From: Raffaelea ambrosiae
Lineage: Eukaryota; Ascomycota; Sordariomycetes; Ophiostomatales; Ophiostomataceae
Assembly: GCA_002778195.1 (NCBI GenBank)
Contig: PCDI01000005.1
Coordinates: forward strand, 2,853,093-2,917,092
Direction of reading: 5' to 3'
Length of the DNA stretch: 64,000 bases
Under the pieces are notes generated by a model. That model made no database searches, was not told the origin of the DNA, and was given only the letters and a program-made list of their open reading frames with translations. The position numbers and the translations under genes are program-made. Shown one piece after another: positions 10,886 to 22,673 of this stretch (its first letter is position 1; the number at the start of each line of letters is the position of its first letter).

Positions 10886-11441
10886 GGTGGTGTTAGATGG
10901 CGATGTGACGTATTCAGCGGGAGGGTTCCGAAAGGACAACAAAGACCTCCCCAACGTTTCCCTTTTTTTTTTTCCGTTCCAGATGCCGATTAATGCTGAT
11001 AGGTATTCCTTCCGTCGCAGAAGGAGTCACAACCCTGCCAAAGTGGCACGTCATCTGGTGCAGAATGTTTGCGAAAGCTGTGGAAGCGTCAGCTCGCAAA
11101 CCAAAGACAGCAAATCAAGTCGCTCTTTTAATGCGCGTTTTGGAGCGTCTGCCTGTCTCGTGATTCGCAAAGGCTGCTTCATTGGGACTAGCTAAGACAG
11201 GCGGCGGCCGCCGAATGACTCGACGGGGCCAACTATCAGTTTCAGCCCTGTCAGGCTTTTCAGCTCGTCAACCCGGTGTGTTTTTTACACACATTGTCCG
11301 TTGCACACAAGCAAAGAGTTCCCCTAGAAGCTTCTTCTGGTGGTGTTGTGCGCAGTACTAGAGGAACGGACCGTCTCATGGAAGGCAGATAGATGCTGGT
11401 TGGGTGGTGATGATCCTCCAGTGTCTGGCAGAGACCAAACC
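10886..11441. other. Bidirectional promoter region
   Basis: Separates two divergent genes: the F-box-like gene reading left and the SDR fusion reading right. No conserved element was recognised. Confidence 0.6.
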
Positions 11442-13412
11442 ATGGCTACGCTTGATATGGCCGACGACGCGCCGTTTTGGGCCCGGTTTGTCCAGTCCAG
11501 ACCCCCCCAAGACATCGCCAAGCAGATGCGGTATGACCAGAAGCGCTGTGCGAAGGACGAGTTCCCGAGCCTTCTTTTCTTCCATCTGCCCAAGCCCAAC
11601 TCGCTGGACGCCCTTGACATTGGGCACTATCTGGCACCAACACCCCGCTGCTCCAATGCCATCAAGCGCCTCGTCTACAATGGCGTGTATTCTGCCATAC
11701 AGACCAAGGCCGAAGGACCGCATGGTCTCCGGCGCGCTCGGCCACCGCCGCCAGGGCCACCAGAAGCAATCGTGCAGCCAGCCGATGCGGCACCAACCGC
11801 CGAGGAGATGCAGAGCGCTCTGAAAGTCCTGAACTATCTACAGTCGGGACCATCTACCGACGAGGGGCAAACCAAGGCCATCGAGACCGTGATCGGTCTG
11901 CTGCAGGCCGAGGCCCAAAAGGCCCAAAAGGCCCAAAAGGTGGATGGCACCACGGGCGAGGAGGGGGAGGAGACTTCTGCGCCCCCTGCCGCGGAGAACA
12001 CGGACGCCACAGAGACGCCCGCTCCGTGGAACGACGTCCTGTCGGAATACGGCCGGCAGCTCGGCCCCGACAAGCTGTTGGCGCAGCCCAAGCTGTGCTA
12101 TATCTGCCGCTTCCAGATAGAGCAGCCGCACCCGCTCTACCGCGCCCTCTGCATGCCGTGCGGCCAGTTCAATGTCGCCGGCTCCCGCCTCTCGCTCCCG
12201 CCACGGCTGCAGCTGGCCGGCCGCACCGCGCTCGTCACGGGTGCCCGCGTCCACCTGGGCTACCACGTGGCCTGCCGGCTGCTGCGGTGCGGCGCCCGCG
12301 TGCTGGCGACGACGCGCTATCCGCACGATGCCGCCGTGCGGTATGCCGCGGAGCCCGACTGCGACGCGTGGCAAGGCCGCCTCCGGATTGTGGGCGCCGA
12401 CTTTCGCACGGCGCGGGACGCCTTTGCGCTGGTCACGGCGACCAGGACGGCGCTGGCCGACTGGCGCGCGCCCAGGCTCGACATCCTGGTGAACAACGCG
12501 GCGCAGACGCTGACCGACAGCGTGCGCAAGGAGGAACGCGCCATTCGGCGGGAGCAGCAGCTGCTGGAGCCGGCCGCCCAGACGGGACTCTTGGCTGGTC
12601 CGGGCCGCCCGGACGCATCGTCGTACCGGCCACGGCTCCGTGGTGGTGTCGCGCCGCTGGCTCTGCTGTATGGATCCACCGGGCAAGCTGCCGGGCAAGC
12701 TGCCATATCCCACGACGACCACCACGACCACCCATACAACGAACCCCCCCATACCGACAATACAGAGGTCGTCCTGCCCGACGGCGTCAAGGACGACGGG
12801 CGCACGGAGATGGTTGCGTACTTCAAGTCGTCGTGGGTGCAAACCCTGTCCGAGATCCCCTACGAAGACGTCATCTCGGCCCACGCGGTGAACACGTTTG
12901 TTCCGCTGATTCTGTGCCGCGAACTGCTCCCCTTGATGGGAGAGGCGAGGACGGCCAGCAGGAAGCCGAACGGCCCGGGCACAAAAGAGCCAGAGCCGGA
13001 GCCAGAGCCGGAGCCGGAGCCGGCGCGGCCGCCCCGGCCGCGCGGGTACATTGTCAACGTCAGCTCGCGCGAGGGCATCTTTGAGCGGAACCGGCAGTCG
13101 CCCGCCAAAGACGGCCAGCACGTGCACACAAACATGTCCAAGGCAGCGCTGAACATGATCACCGAGACGGAAGCCGAGCCGGCGTGGCGGACGCGACGCA
13201 TCGCCATGAACTCGGTGGACCCGGGATACATGTCTGCGGCGCCAGAGATGGAGACGGCACACGGGGGAGAGCGGCCGATCGGCTGGGAGGACGGCGCGGG
13301 ACGCGTGCTATGGCCGGTCGCCATGGGAGAGGTGGAGCAGACGGCCATCTGGGGACGGTTCCTGAAGCACTATGGCGCCGTGGGGGTGGACCCCGGTTTG
13401 GGTCGGGGATGA
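11442..13412 (+). CDS. Zinc-ribbon / short-chain dehydrogenase fusion protein
   Basis: Single exon, about 656 residues from the ATG at 11442 (CAAACCATGGCT). A second ATG lies 15 nt in. The N-terminal 200 residues hold a conserved helical part and a linker with tandem AQK. A four-cysteine ribbon (CYIC about residue 219, then CMPC) is followed by an SDR Rossmann domain: TGARVHLG at about 264 for NAD(P) binding, ILVNNAAQT at about 350 and IVNVSSREG at about 540. Where classic SDRs have YxxxK, this has TNMSK at about 565, so the catalytic tyrosine is a threonine while the lysine is kept. An (EP)n run lies just before the last SDR strand. It probably uses a nucleotide cofactor, but whether it is an active oxidoreductase is uncertain. 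Substrate is unknown. Confidence 0.9.
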   Translation: MATLDMADDAPFWARFVQSRPPQDIAKQMRYDQKRCAKDEFPSLLFFHLPKPNSLDALDIGHYLAPTPRCSNAIKRLVYNGVYSAIQTKAEGPHGLRRARPPPPGPPEAIVQPADAAPTAEEMQSALKVLNYLQSGPSTDEGQTKAIETVIGLLQAEAQKAQKAQKVDGTTGEEGEETSAPPAAENTDATETPAPWNDVLSEYGRQLGPDKLLAQPKLCYICRFQIEQPHPLYRALCMPCGQFNVAGSRLSLPPRLQLAGRTALVTGARVHLGYHVACRLLRCGARVLATTRYPHDAAVRYAAEPDCDAWQGRLRIVGADFRTARDAFALVTATRTALADWRAPRLDILVNNAAQTLTDSVRKEERAIRREQQLLEPAAQTGLLAGPGRPDASSYRPRLRGGVAPLALLYGSTGQAAGQAAISHDDHHDHPYNEPPHTDNTEVVLPDGVKDDGRTEMVAYFKSSWVQTLSEIPYEDVISAHAVNTFVPLILCRELLPLMGEARTASRKPNGPGTKEPEPEPEPEPEPARPPRPRGYIVNVSSREGIFERNRQSPAKDGQHVHTNMSKAALNMITETEAEPAWRTRRIAMNSVDPGYMSAAPEMETAHGGERPIGWEDGAGRVLWPVAMGEVEQTAIWGRFLKHYGAVGVDPGLGRG

Positions 13413-13988
13413 TGATTGCAAGAAGGCTGCTGTCTTTGGCTTGGGCTATCGGGACATGTGCCTGGCTGTCGCCAAGGCATAAAATTCATCCGAGCTCAAA
13501 GTAAGCAGAGATACGGGCTGGGGAATAGCGTGACAGCGCGGCAATGTGGTAGCAAGCAGGCATGGTTGTATTTCAATTTGCTTGTTCGGCCTCATGAGTT
13601 TAGCGAGACGTTTCATTTGCGAACCGCATCAAGACAGGCACATCATTTATCTCCAAGGTCGCTAGAATCAAGTCAAATGTGCCGGTGTGTGTGTGTGTGT
13701 GTGTGTGTACGTGTTGAAAACAATCTTTATGAGAAGACGGAATGAAGTAGTAATAAATTGATCTAGTAAAATAGGTGAAGTCCGGGTATATATTATTGAA
13801 ACACCACCATTGGAGTGTATATTTATTTTTTTTTCTTATTTTCGTATTTCCAACTTCCCGAGATATTAACCAACACTCCCACATGACCAAAATGTGCTAT
13901 GTAGAGAGAAAAAATGAGCGAGTCGGGGACAATCCTGCCCTTCCCTGACGTGGTATATTTCTATTGGTACATGAAAGTAAACCGGCAT
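13413..13988. other. Convergent 3' intergenic region with a (GT)12 microsatellite
   Basis: Between the stop codons of the SDR fusion (+) and the peptide transporter (-). (GT)12 occupies 13685-13708. The right part is AT-rich with T runs. No gene was seen. Confidence 0.8.
13685..13708 (+). repeat. (GT)12 microsatellite
   Basis: Twelve perfect GT dinucleotides in the 3' region between the SDR fusion and peptide transporter genes. Confidence 0.97.
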
Positions 13989-16123
13989 TTACTGCTTGGG
14001 AGACATCATCATCTCCTCGTTCTCAGCCACCGGGGCGGGCTGGTTGACGGTCTTGTTCTGCTCGTTGGTGCCGACAACGTTGCCAGTGCCCTCGAGCGTC
14101 AGCTCGTAGTCGCCGTTCTGGCTGACGACGTACTCCTCCTTGTCGATGTGGCGGAACATGAAGTAGAAGACAACCGTCAGGATACCGCCAGCAATGGCAG
14201 CACCGCCAAAGTCCCAGGTCAGATGGGGGTCGACAATGACGGAGGAGGAGGCCAGACCGATAATGTAGGCAATGGCCGTGTTGAACAGGTTGAGGGCGGA
14301 CACGAGACCACGCATGTTGACGGGGGCACGCGAGTAGGCAATACCATAGGCGGGCACGTTGACAAACAGCTCGCTGATGCCGCCGATGGCGTAGGGGATG
14401 GCCATCCACCAGATGGTGATGGGAGCGACACCCGTGCCGATCGTGCAGTCGCTGGAACCGTAGTTGCCGCAAGGCGACTGCTGGTAGGCATAGTAGTTGA
14501 GAACCGTGTAGCCGATGCCGCCCAGGGTGGACAGGAACAGGCCGGTGGTGATGCGGGCAATGGGGCCGTAGTGGACGTTGAAGCGGCGGAACATGGGGTA
14601 CAGGCCGTAGTTGAGGAACGGAGCAAAGGCGATGATGCTCAGCGAGTTGAAGTTGGAGATGACGTCGTTGGGCACGCCGTTGGTGGTCAGCATGGTGGAC
14701 AGGAAGCTGGCGGCCGAGCCGATACCGTTGTCGTTCAGGTACTGGATGGGGAAGAAGCAGAAGATGCCGGTGGCCTGGAAGGTGCGGCGGACGTCCTCGA
14801 CAAAGTCGTCGTTCCAGCGGCACTGGATGTGCAGGCCGGCAGCGGCAATGTTGGACGGCTTGGCCAGCTCCCAGAAGCCGTGGCGGCCGATGCGCTTCCA
14901 GCCACCGCGGCGGAAGATGACGCCCAGGACCCGGAAGACGTTGGGCAGATCGCTGCCACCGGGCGGGTGCAGGATGAGCTTGTCCTTCAGGAACCACATC
15001 AGGAGGGGCAGGGGCAGGTAGAGAATGAGGGGAATGAGGAAGGCCAGCCACCACTATATGTGAGGTGAGAGTTAGCAAGACTGAAATGGTGTGGTTTTTT
15101 GGGTTTGATTTTGGGTTTGGGTTTGGGGGGGGGGGTCTATTTTTTTCTATGTTTTTCTTTTTCTTCTTTTGGGCTACTTACGCCGACGTATTTCTCGCAG
15201 TAGGCAGTGGCGACGTTCATGAAGCCGCCAATGTTGATCACGAGGTAGAACCAGAGCATGGCGCGCTCCGTGGTCGCCTCGGGGTCCTCGATGACGCGCT
15301 CGCCCTTCTTGGTGGTGATGACCTTGGGGACGGTGTTCTTCATCTGGTCGAGCAGCAGCGGCGACACGTTCGGCTTGAACATGGCGGCGCCGATGGACAG
15401 CATGTAGACGGAGATCAGGTAGGGGATCTTGGCGTTGCCGTTGGCCAGCAACGACTTGGCGCCGCCGACGACCATGAGGGCGTGGGAGAGACCAAAGACG
15501 GCGATGCCCCAGCAGATGAGCCAGAAGCGGCCGACCTTGGCGTCGGCCAGGTAGCCGAAGAGGACGGGCAGGGCATACGCCAGCATGGAGAAGGACTGGC
15601 TGACGGCGTTGGCGGTCACGGTGCCCAGGCCGAGGGCACCGGCGGTCTGCTGGGTGCCGCGCGGCGGCGCACCCCAGCCGTTGCCGCCTTCGGGCATGGG
15701 CCGGTTGACGTAGTTGCTGATCAGCGGCTGGACGCCGTAGTACGAGGCGCGCTCGCAGAACTCGACGAGGCAGATCAGGTAGGCGACGGTGGGGAGCGAG
15801 CCAGGCACACGGCGCAGGGTGTGCAGCTCTTCTTCGGTGGGCTTGCCCTCGTAGTCCTCGTCCATGAGGTGGGCGGCGCCGGTGTGGTGGTCCTCGCCCA
15901 CGGTGTGGCCCATGACGACCTTCTCGCCGTCGACCTTGTCATAGTTGGGCAGGGCATCCTGCTGCTCCTGCTGCTTCTCGGCTGCTGTGGAATGGGGGGG
16001 GGACGAAAAGTGGTCAGTTCACGGTCTGGCTTCTGCAACACACGGTGGGGGGGGAAAAAGTCCACGGGAGTGTGTATCATAGAGACGTGATTATAGGGGC
16101 AGGCAAGACATACAGTACGCCAT
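13989..16123 (-). CDS. POT/PTR2-family proton-coupled di/tripeptide transporter
   Basis: Exons on the minus strand are 16123-16114 (10 nt: ATG GCG TAC T), 15984-15182 and 15053-13989, about 625 residues. Introns of 129 and 128 nt (GTATGT..ACAG and GTAAGT..ATAG) keep frame. Family marks are FCERASYYGVQ in the first helix, FGYLADAKVGRFW after helix 2, the PTR2 signature WFYLVINIGGF, ISELFVNVPAYGIAYSRAP in the C-terminal half, and about twelve hydrophobic helices. It imports small peptides with protons across the plasma membrane. The cytosolic N-terminus is hydrophilic and the C-terminus ends in a polar tail. The tiny first exon is inferred from the donor and a good start context (CACGATGGCG). 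Without it the first in-frame ATG is 15913, which still precedes all helices. Confidence 0.93.
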
Positions 16124-16606
16124 CGTGATGGTCCTTCCTGGACAGATTGGCTGTCTTCGAGGATGGAGATGGGCGGATTGGGTGGATTGGGGATGAATGA
16201 CGACGGGAGAAGGAAGAAAACAAGCAAGGGGAGAACGGGAGGAACGAAGATGGGGGACACGGCTACTCTTTTATGCAGATCCATCCAACGACACGAGAGG
16301 GTCTAGCATCAATCCCCCGATTCGGGCAGAGACTAATTATAAAAAAGTCGAAATAGCACAACAGCACTGTGGCAGCCCACGGCAGCTGCAACGCCCGCAG
16401 GAGGAGGGTGGCAAGCATCTGCAGGCGCACGGTCAAGTAGGCTGATCCAAGGCGGAGGGGGGGGGAGGCGGCCTGGAATCATGATGGGGTGTGGGTATGG
16501 GCATGGTATGGGCATGGTATGAACAGGCTCACAGAGACGAACTAGGGAGGAGGTAAACCGTGAAGGAGTGGCCGCGGTTTCTGGGTGTCGATGATCGGTC
16601 GCATCA

Positions 16607-16626
16607 GGGGGGGGGGGGGGGGGGGG
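16607..16626 (+). repeat. G20 homopolymer
   Basis: Twenty consecutive G in the gene-poor region upstream of the peptide transporter. Confidence 0.95.
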
Positions 16627-17166
16627 TTGGAAGATAGACTAGACCGGGGGCGAGAGATAACGACAAATCCGCTGACTCGCTCGCGCCATTGGCTCTGGGA
16701 ACATGACGGGCTCTTATTCGCTGGGCGCATACAGTGAAGCGTGCTCGACATCGAGACGAGACAGGGCGCCTGGGAAGGGGGAGGAGATGGCCCGAATGCA
16801 GAGGTGTAGCGTGGAGATCAGTGGGACAGCGCATCCAAAGCGGGATATGCGCCATGGTAGGCACGACGGGCCAAGATAACTACTTTGTACATTGCTACAT
16901 GGTACATAGTAGCTAACTAGTTTGCACATGTGGGAAGATGGTGTAATTGACGAGGAGCGGGCGATGGAGCCGGTGGTTCTGCGCTACGGCCATGGCTAGC
17001 TGCCAAATCCGGGACCAGGACCACGCCAGGGGCTGTTGGCCAAAAGAGACGCTACTGCAAAGTATGGTGGCCCGAGGTCGTGTGTAAGGCACAGGTCGCT
17101 GAAACCTGCCCGTGTCGAAAGCGTGGGCTGCGACCGAAGAGGAAGGAAAGAGTGACTGACAAAGGC

Positions 17167-17192
17167 AAAAAAAAAAAAAAAAAAAAAAAAAA
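17167..17192 (+). repeat. A26 homopolymer
   Basis: Twenty-six consecutive A in non-coding sequence. Confidence 0.95.
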
Positions 17193-17394
17193 CTTTTTCC
17201 TCCTTTGTTCCTTCGCTTTAGGCTGTTATCAGCTGCCTCTCTGCGCCACGGCTGTGCACCTGCAGCAGATGTTGTTCTTGTTTTGGTGTGTGTTTTTTAT
17301 TTTTATTTTATCTTTTCCGTTCTTGATGACTCCTGAATACACCCTGCGGAGCGTTACAACGTCGGCCCCAGAACAAGATTTTGCCAAGTGGCAG

Positions 17395-17434
17395 GCCAAG
17401 ACAGCAGCCAAGACAGCAGCCAAGACAGCAGCCA
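17395..17434 (+). repeat. 12-bp tandem repeat
   Basis: Three perfect copies of GCCAAGACAGCA plus a four-base partial copy. No coding context. Confidence 0.9.
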
Positions 17435-19133
17435 GCGATCTGAAGGAGCCGCCTCCGCGTGCCGTGCTTGTTTGGTCCTTGGAGGCGAGACTGCCGCACG
17501 CCTCGCCTCGTTTCTGCTGGGCCCGCTGCGCCTGCTTCCAATTGGCTCGCGGCCTCGGGGTGGGCTGCGACGGTCTTGATTACAGTAGTTACCACAAAGT
17601 ATGTAGTGCTGACAGCCCTTCCCACCGGGACAGTGATGGGGAAGGGGCGCCAGAAGTGCTCGTTGCCGCATTAAGTAGGTGGTAGTTGGTGCGCGTGCTC
17701 TTTTAGCGAGCGCACGGAGAGAAAGTACTCGCACAAAGCAGTCGGGAATTGGATCAGGCAGCTGCTCAAACGGGGTCGTCCCCCGGCGTACGGTGTATAC
17801 GGTGTATGGCTGCCCCCCAGCTGCAGCAGCAGCAACATCAAAACACCAGCAAGTCGCTGCCGTCTGCTGTGCGCGCCTCTGCCGCCTCCTCTTCGTGTCC
17901 CCCTCCGTCTGGTGCGACCACGGTAAAAGTCTGACTGCTTTTTAAGCTTTTGCCTCCTTGCTCAATCGAGCACTGTCGTCCGTACTCCGTGCGCTAGGAC
18001 GCTCGCATTTTCGCGGCTTTGCGCCAAAGCCGGCACAAGTCGGTACTTGGGCCAAACGGCCATTGTCGCTCTGTGTGTCTGCCATCCTTTGGTGCCAGTC
18101 CCGAGCGAAATCAACACAGCATCTCTCGGCCTGGGCGAAATTACCGGGCGAATACCGGGCGCCAAGACGCGCCAAGACGCCATCTCACGAACGTCCTGTT
18201 TCGCTGACTCCGGGATAAGCAGGCATCTGTCTGTCTTGCCGTCCACTTTGTACAGACTACTAGGAGCAGGGTGGTGTGGGCGACCGCTGGAAGAACGCGG
18301 GGATTCGAGCCTGGCACCCTGTATCGCAGCCCCCTTTTTTTTTCGGCGCCAGTTGGCAGCGCCACTGTAGTCCGTGGGTGAGATGCGGCCAGTGCCCAGT
18401 GGCAGCTCGCGAAGTGGCGCTTTTGGGCTGGCCACAGCATCACTACTACTATGTACATACTCTGTACGAGTAGTACGAGTACTCGGCATTCTGCATCTTA
18501 CGATAATACACCGTGGTTGATAGCAGCATCTTACCAGAGGTACGAAAGTCCAGGGTTCTATCTCGGGCCTTTGTGATGGCACTATGCGCATTCCAGCCAG
18601 TCAAAGGTCCGAAGGACCTCTGGGCCCCTCCTGTGTTGGCTGGCCATGCAACCACCAGCAGGCCACTGGCCATTGCCCGTCCACGCCCCACTTCGTCACC
18701 CGCAGTGGGACCCCTTTTACGAGAACGGCATGGAGGCTTCTGTGCTGGTGGGCAGCACTATGCCTGGATATGGTAGGTGCATCGCCGCGTTCGAGGGGCG
18801 ACGACAAGCGACGAGGGGCTAGCTGCTGGCGCCGGGCGGCTTATTGCTGGTAGCGGTGGCGATAGAAGCCTTTCTGGAAGGCGAGTAGAAGGAAATAAGG
18901 TGTGGAGGTAGGAAAACCCAGACTACTACGTATCGTACGGTCGACAGAGTGCCGTCTGGAAGGATCACGATAAGACGGCGCAATATTGCCCAATGAGATT
19001 CCGCTGGAGAGACAGAACGGTTCCCCTGCTGCTGCTGCGTAGTCCGCGTGCCACCTGGTGTTTCTCGCATTCCACGTGCTGATGCCTCCCACAGCCTGCT
19101 GGTTTGATCACATTTCTAGGATGCCAGGGAGCG

Positions 19134-19163
19134 TCCCAAGATGTCCCAAGATGTCCCAAGAAG
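19134..19163 (+). repeat. 10-bp tandem repeat
   Basis: Three copies of TCCCAAGATG, the last ending AAG instead of ATG. Non-coding. Confidence 0.9.
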
Positions 19164-20852
19164 GCGGTTGGAGATCGCAGCCAAGAAGGCACTGCGGCAA
19201 ATGGGACTTGGCATGCGCCCGGATACAACGGCGCCAGAATTGGCTTCCGAACAAGCACATCGATTGCATGGGCACGTACTCTCTCCATCGTCTTGTAGTC
19301 TCAGGCCTCCTAGCATGGGCCCTTCGATGGGTAAGCACCACGTTATCGCGTGCCCTGCCAGCAGCCCGCTGGTGGCAAGTGTCTGCGTCTTGGGCACTGG
19401 AAGAATAAAATCAAGCAGAGGCGGAAAGGGGGCTAGAGCTTCCAATGCGAAGGATAAGGACAACAGACAGAATGGGGCGAGTCCCAAACAGGAAGCTGGG
19501 AACGTTACCACCTCGTTACCATCGGTGGCAGCTTCCCTGTCTGCAACCACCCTGCCCGAGGCGACCTCCAGTAACTTTTTTACCATTCCGCCGGGCAGGC
19601 CGCACAGGGAAGCTGCACGGAGGAGGAAAGAACCACGCAGGTAGTTGGTCGCACAGCCTGCAGGAGCAGAGGGTAGACCAGATGCTGCATGCACAACCAT
19701 GCACAGCGCAATCAGCCACACCTCGCTTGCCTCGGGGTTTGCAGTCTCTGCAGTACGAGTAATAGTAAGTACACTGTAGTGTCTTGGAAAAGTTCAACCC
19801 GAGGAAAGCGACGGCAAGCACCGGCTTTGGCGCTAACGGAGAGGTTTACACTACGCGTTGAATAAAAAATGAACTTGACGATGAAAAAAAAAAAACCCCC
19901 AAAACACAGAAAATAATGACAATTACACACAAAGGGAAAGACCGCAGGCGGAAACGAAAGGCCATACCTTAACTCCGGCCAAGCCTTGACAAATCCACAA
20001 ACACACCCACAGCTCTTGTTGCACTCGCTTGCTCACCGTCTTGGCCTTGTCGTCTTGGCCATGCTTGCCGGTCAGATCCAAGACAATCGGTTTCCTGATG
20101 CAGCAGCCAAGGAATCTTGTGCCGCCTTCAGGCTTCTAGCGTCCTGCGTCGAAGCACTCTAAATTTCGTCGCTGGCCCGGTGTGCAGCGGTGGCATCATG
20201 GCGGCCAAAAGTGTCCCACGATGCTGTCGTCCAAGACGTGCAAAGGCATTTGGAATTGCCACACCCTCTGTGGCATCCACAGCTCCATGCAAATGCCATT
20301 TGAGCGTGACCGATATCTGGTGTGCCCAAATGAACTGCTGGCCAACTTTGGCAACATGCCCGTCCCCTAATAATGCCACCAAACACGCGGCCGTACTATT
20401 ATTTGTGGACTGCTCTGGCTCACGGGCACCAGACGGTCGGTGTCGGTCCACATGGAGCTCGAGCTACCCGTCTGTAGTAGAGAATGTCAATGCCAGTGAT
20501 GTGTGACTGGACAAACCGCTGGGGCTTAACGAACACAACGTCAACCTTCCTGATTTGGCCTTTGACCACGGGTGCTGATTTTGTTTGATATTTCGCTGAA
20601 TGCTATCTCGGAGTTCGGGCGGCCGACCCAAGACGAGTGATTCAAGGAACATCGCAGTCGTCCTGCCAGCGGCCGGGGTCTCTCTTGACAAGCGCTTTGC
20701 GGGGGTGGAAGAGAGTGCAAAGGCATGTGCTGGCGTGAATGGAACACGAGACAGAAACCTGGGGATGTTCTTATTGCTGTACGTACTATGTAATAACCCA
20801 GGCAAGTGTACATGGGTGTGCAAATGAGGATGCTTTGGGGGCGGTAATCTGA

Positions 20853-20869
20853 GGGGGGGGGGGGGGGGG
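20853..20869 (+). repeat. G17 homopolymer
   Basis: Seventeen consecutive G in non-coding sequence. Confidence 0.95.
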
Positions 20870-22511
20870 CAAATAAAGTTTCGTGATCCTGCGAACAATA
20901 AATATGGCCATGAGACGACCACCTCTGCTCTGTCGCTGTATCGTACGATACCACTTCAGCTATCCCATTCCCTTTGTCCACGTTCGCAGGTGGCCATGGA
21001 GAGGAGCTGTTGCCTTGTAGAAGAATATGCAGAGACCAGGGCGTGCAGAATCCAGAAAACACTCTGCAAGATAAGAAAACGCCAGAAGGAATGCCAAAAC
21101 GGATTCTCCAAATGCGTGAGCCTCCCGATGCCGCTATTCTTCGACTAGCTACAAAAACTTGGCGTGTGTCTTTTGGGAAGTTGCCTGTATTATTGGCTGT
21201 CGTATCTTCTTTAGGAATCCTAGACCATTTTTGCGTGCCGCATTTCGTGTGCCCAGGGGCTCACTTACCTTCCTGGCTTGGACTCGCTAGTTCCTACATC
21301 CTGTTGCCAACCAGCATTTTCTGGAGATCGATGGGGGGTGGGAGGGTCGCGCTCCAGACTCGTATTAGCTGGTCGGTTTTGGGCAAATTGTTTATCTGTG
21401 GTAGGTAGTATTATCCGGTAATCTTTTCGTTTGACTGGCAGTCGCCTATTTCCGTAATTCCATTTTGTCATAACGTATGGTCAGGAGGACACGCGTGCTG
21501 CATCAACGCACCCAGTCTGCGATACGGCTCGCCATAAATCCCTAAAAATGGCGGCAGCATATTACTATTGAGCCCAACAACAGCCGCTGCTCAGAGCAAT
21601 ACTCTGCAATTCACCGGGACCATTCGTCCAGGCAAGTGTACCGCCGTACCGCTGATCCGTCCGTGCAGGGGTCATAGCTCTCTTGTTCCGGGTGCTGGTA
21701 GAATGCCTGGGTTAGAAATAGCTACAACGTATGCTGGGTAGTAAATGATATATGACGTGGGAGCGGCAGGCCGGCGGAGCAAATCGGCGAAGCACAGATT
21801 GGCATTCACATTCTCTACATGTTTCTATAAGATGCGGCAGCATATACGTGGGCGCATACATGCTGCTCTTTGGCTGACAGCGTGGGACGACCAGACAATG
21901 GCTTGCCATGGACTCGCAACACGAAATTTTACTGTTGCGCGAGTCGTGACACTCTAGCGACGCATCATCCAACCTTCTCCTAGACCTAGTGTTTTTTCGA
22001 ACTGAATGCCTGCTTTGCATTGCGCTGACAGACAATATAGACCAATAGCTATAAAGGATGTCGACAGAAAAGCCAAGAAGGGAGCCTGCTCGTCCACAAG
22101 TCGACAAAACCGTTGCCCGATGCTGTCAGGCACATGTTAGTCCAGTCACGAACGAAGACACCCACGAACGAAACACTCTCTCCGTGTAGCCCGGGCAATC
22201 CAAGAAAAGGGTTTCTGCGAGACAATCGGCGGTGCGTCACGAGAACTTTTATAAGACCCAACCGCTTGTTATTGAATATGCAAGCCGACTGTACACAAAA
22301 CCCCGGACCACGAACTTGGGCACAGAAAACAAACCACGGGGAGAAAAAGACAAATAATATGGGGGGACAAAAAGAAAGAAAACACCAACAGAGACAATGG
22401 AAGAACAGAAAACAGAAAGAAGACAAAAACCGAATGCCCCGCTGAATTCATCAAGGTGTAAACATCACCACAATGTTCCGTAAACCGATGCACCCGCTTA
22501 TACTTTTTTTT

Positions 22512-22528
22512 GGGGGGGGGGGGGGGGG
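22512..22528 (+). repeat. G17 homopolymer
   Basis: Preceded by a run of eight T; about 145 bp beyond the stop codon of the MFS gene. Confidence 0.95.
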
Positions 22529-22673
22529 CCTATCCAAGCACTTCGCGTGCTATGTGTGTTGAGCACGTCCGAACGATCCTTTCCGGGCCCACAAGCATCT
22601 TGCTCAGCGTATCTCGTCTTCCGCCCCCCTCCCCCCTCCTCCTCCTCTTGTGACCGCACCGCCTCCTTCCCAG

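Larger units (their letters stand above)
16124..22673. other. 6.5-kb gene-poor region
   Basis: No protein-coding gene could be supported. Open frames are short, overlap on both strands and lack homology-like blocks. The region holds G20 (16607-16626), A26 (17167-17192), a 12-bp tandem repeat (17395-17434), a 10-bp tandem repeat (19134-19163), G17 (20853-20869) and G17 (22512-22528). The left end contains the promoter of the peptide transporter. No transposon coding sequence or long terminal repeat was recognised. Long non-coding RNAs cannot be excluded. Confidence 0.6.

Noticed and set aside
18270..18600. tRNA-like T-arm sequences (GGGGATTCGAGCC and CAGGGTTCTATC)
   Set aside because: The stems do not pair and no matching acceptor or D arm could be found nearby.
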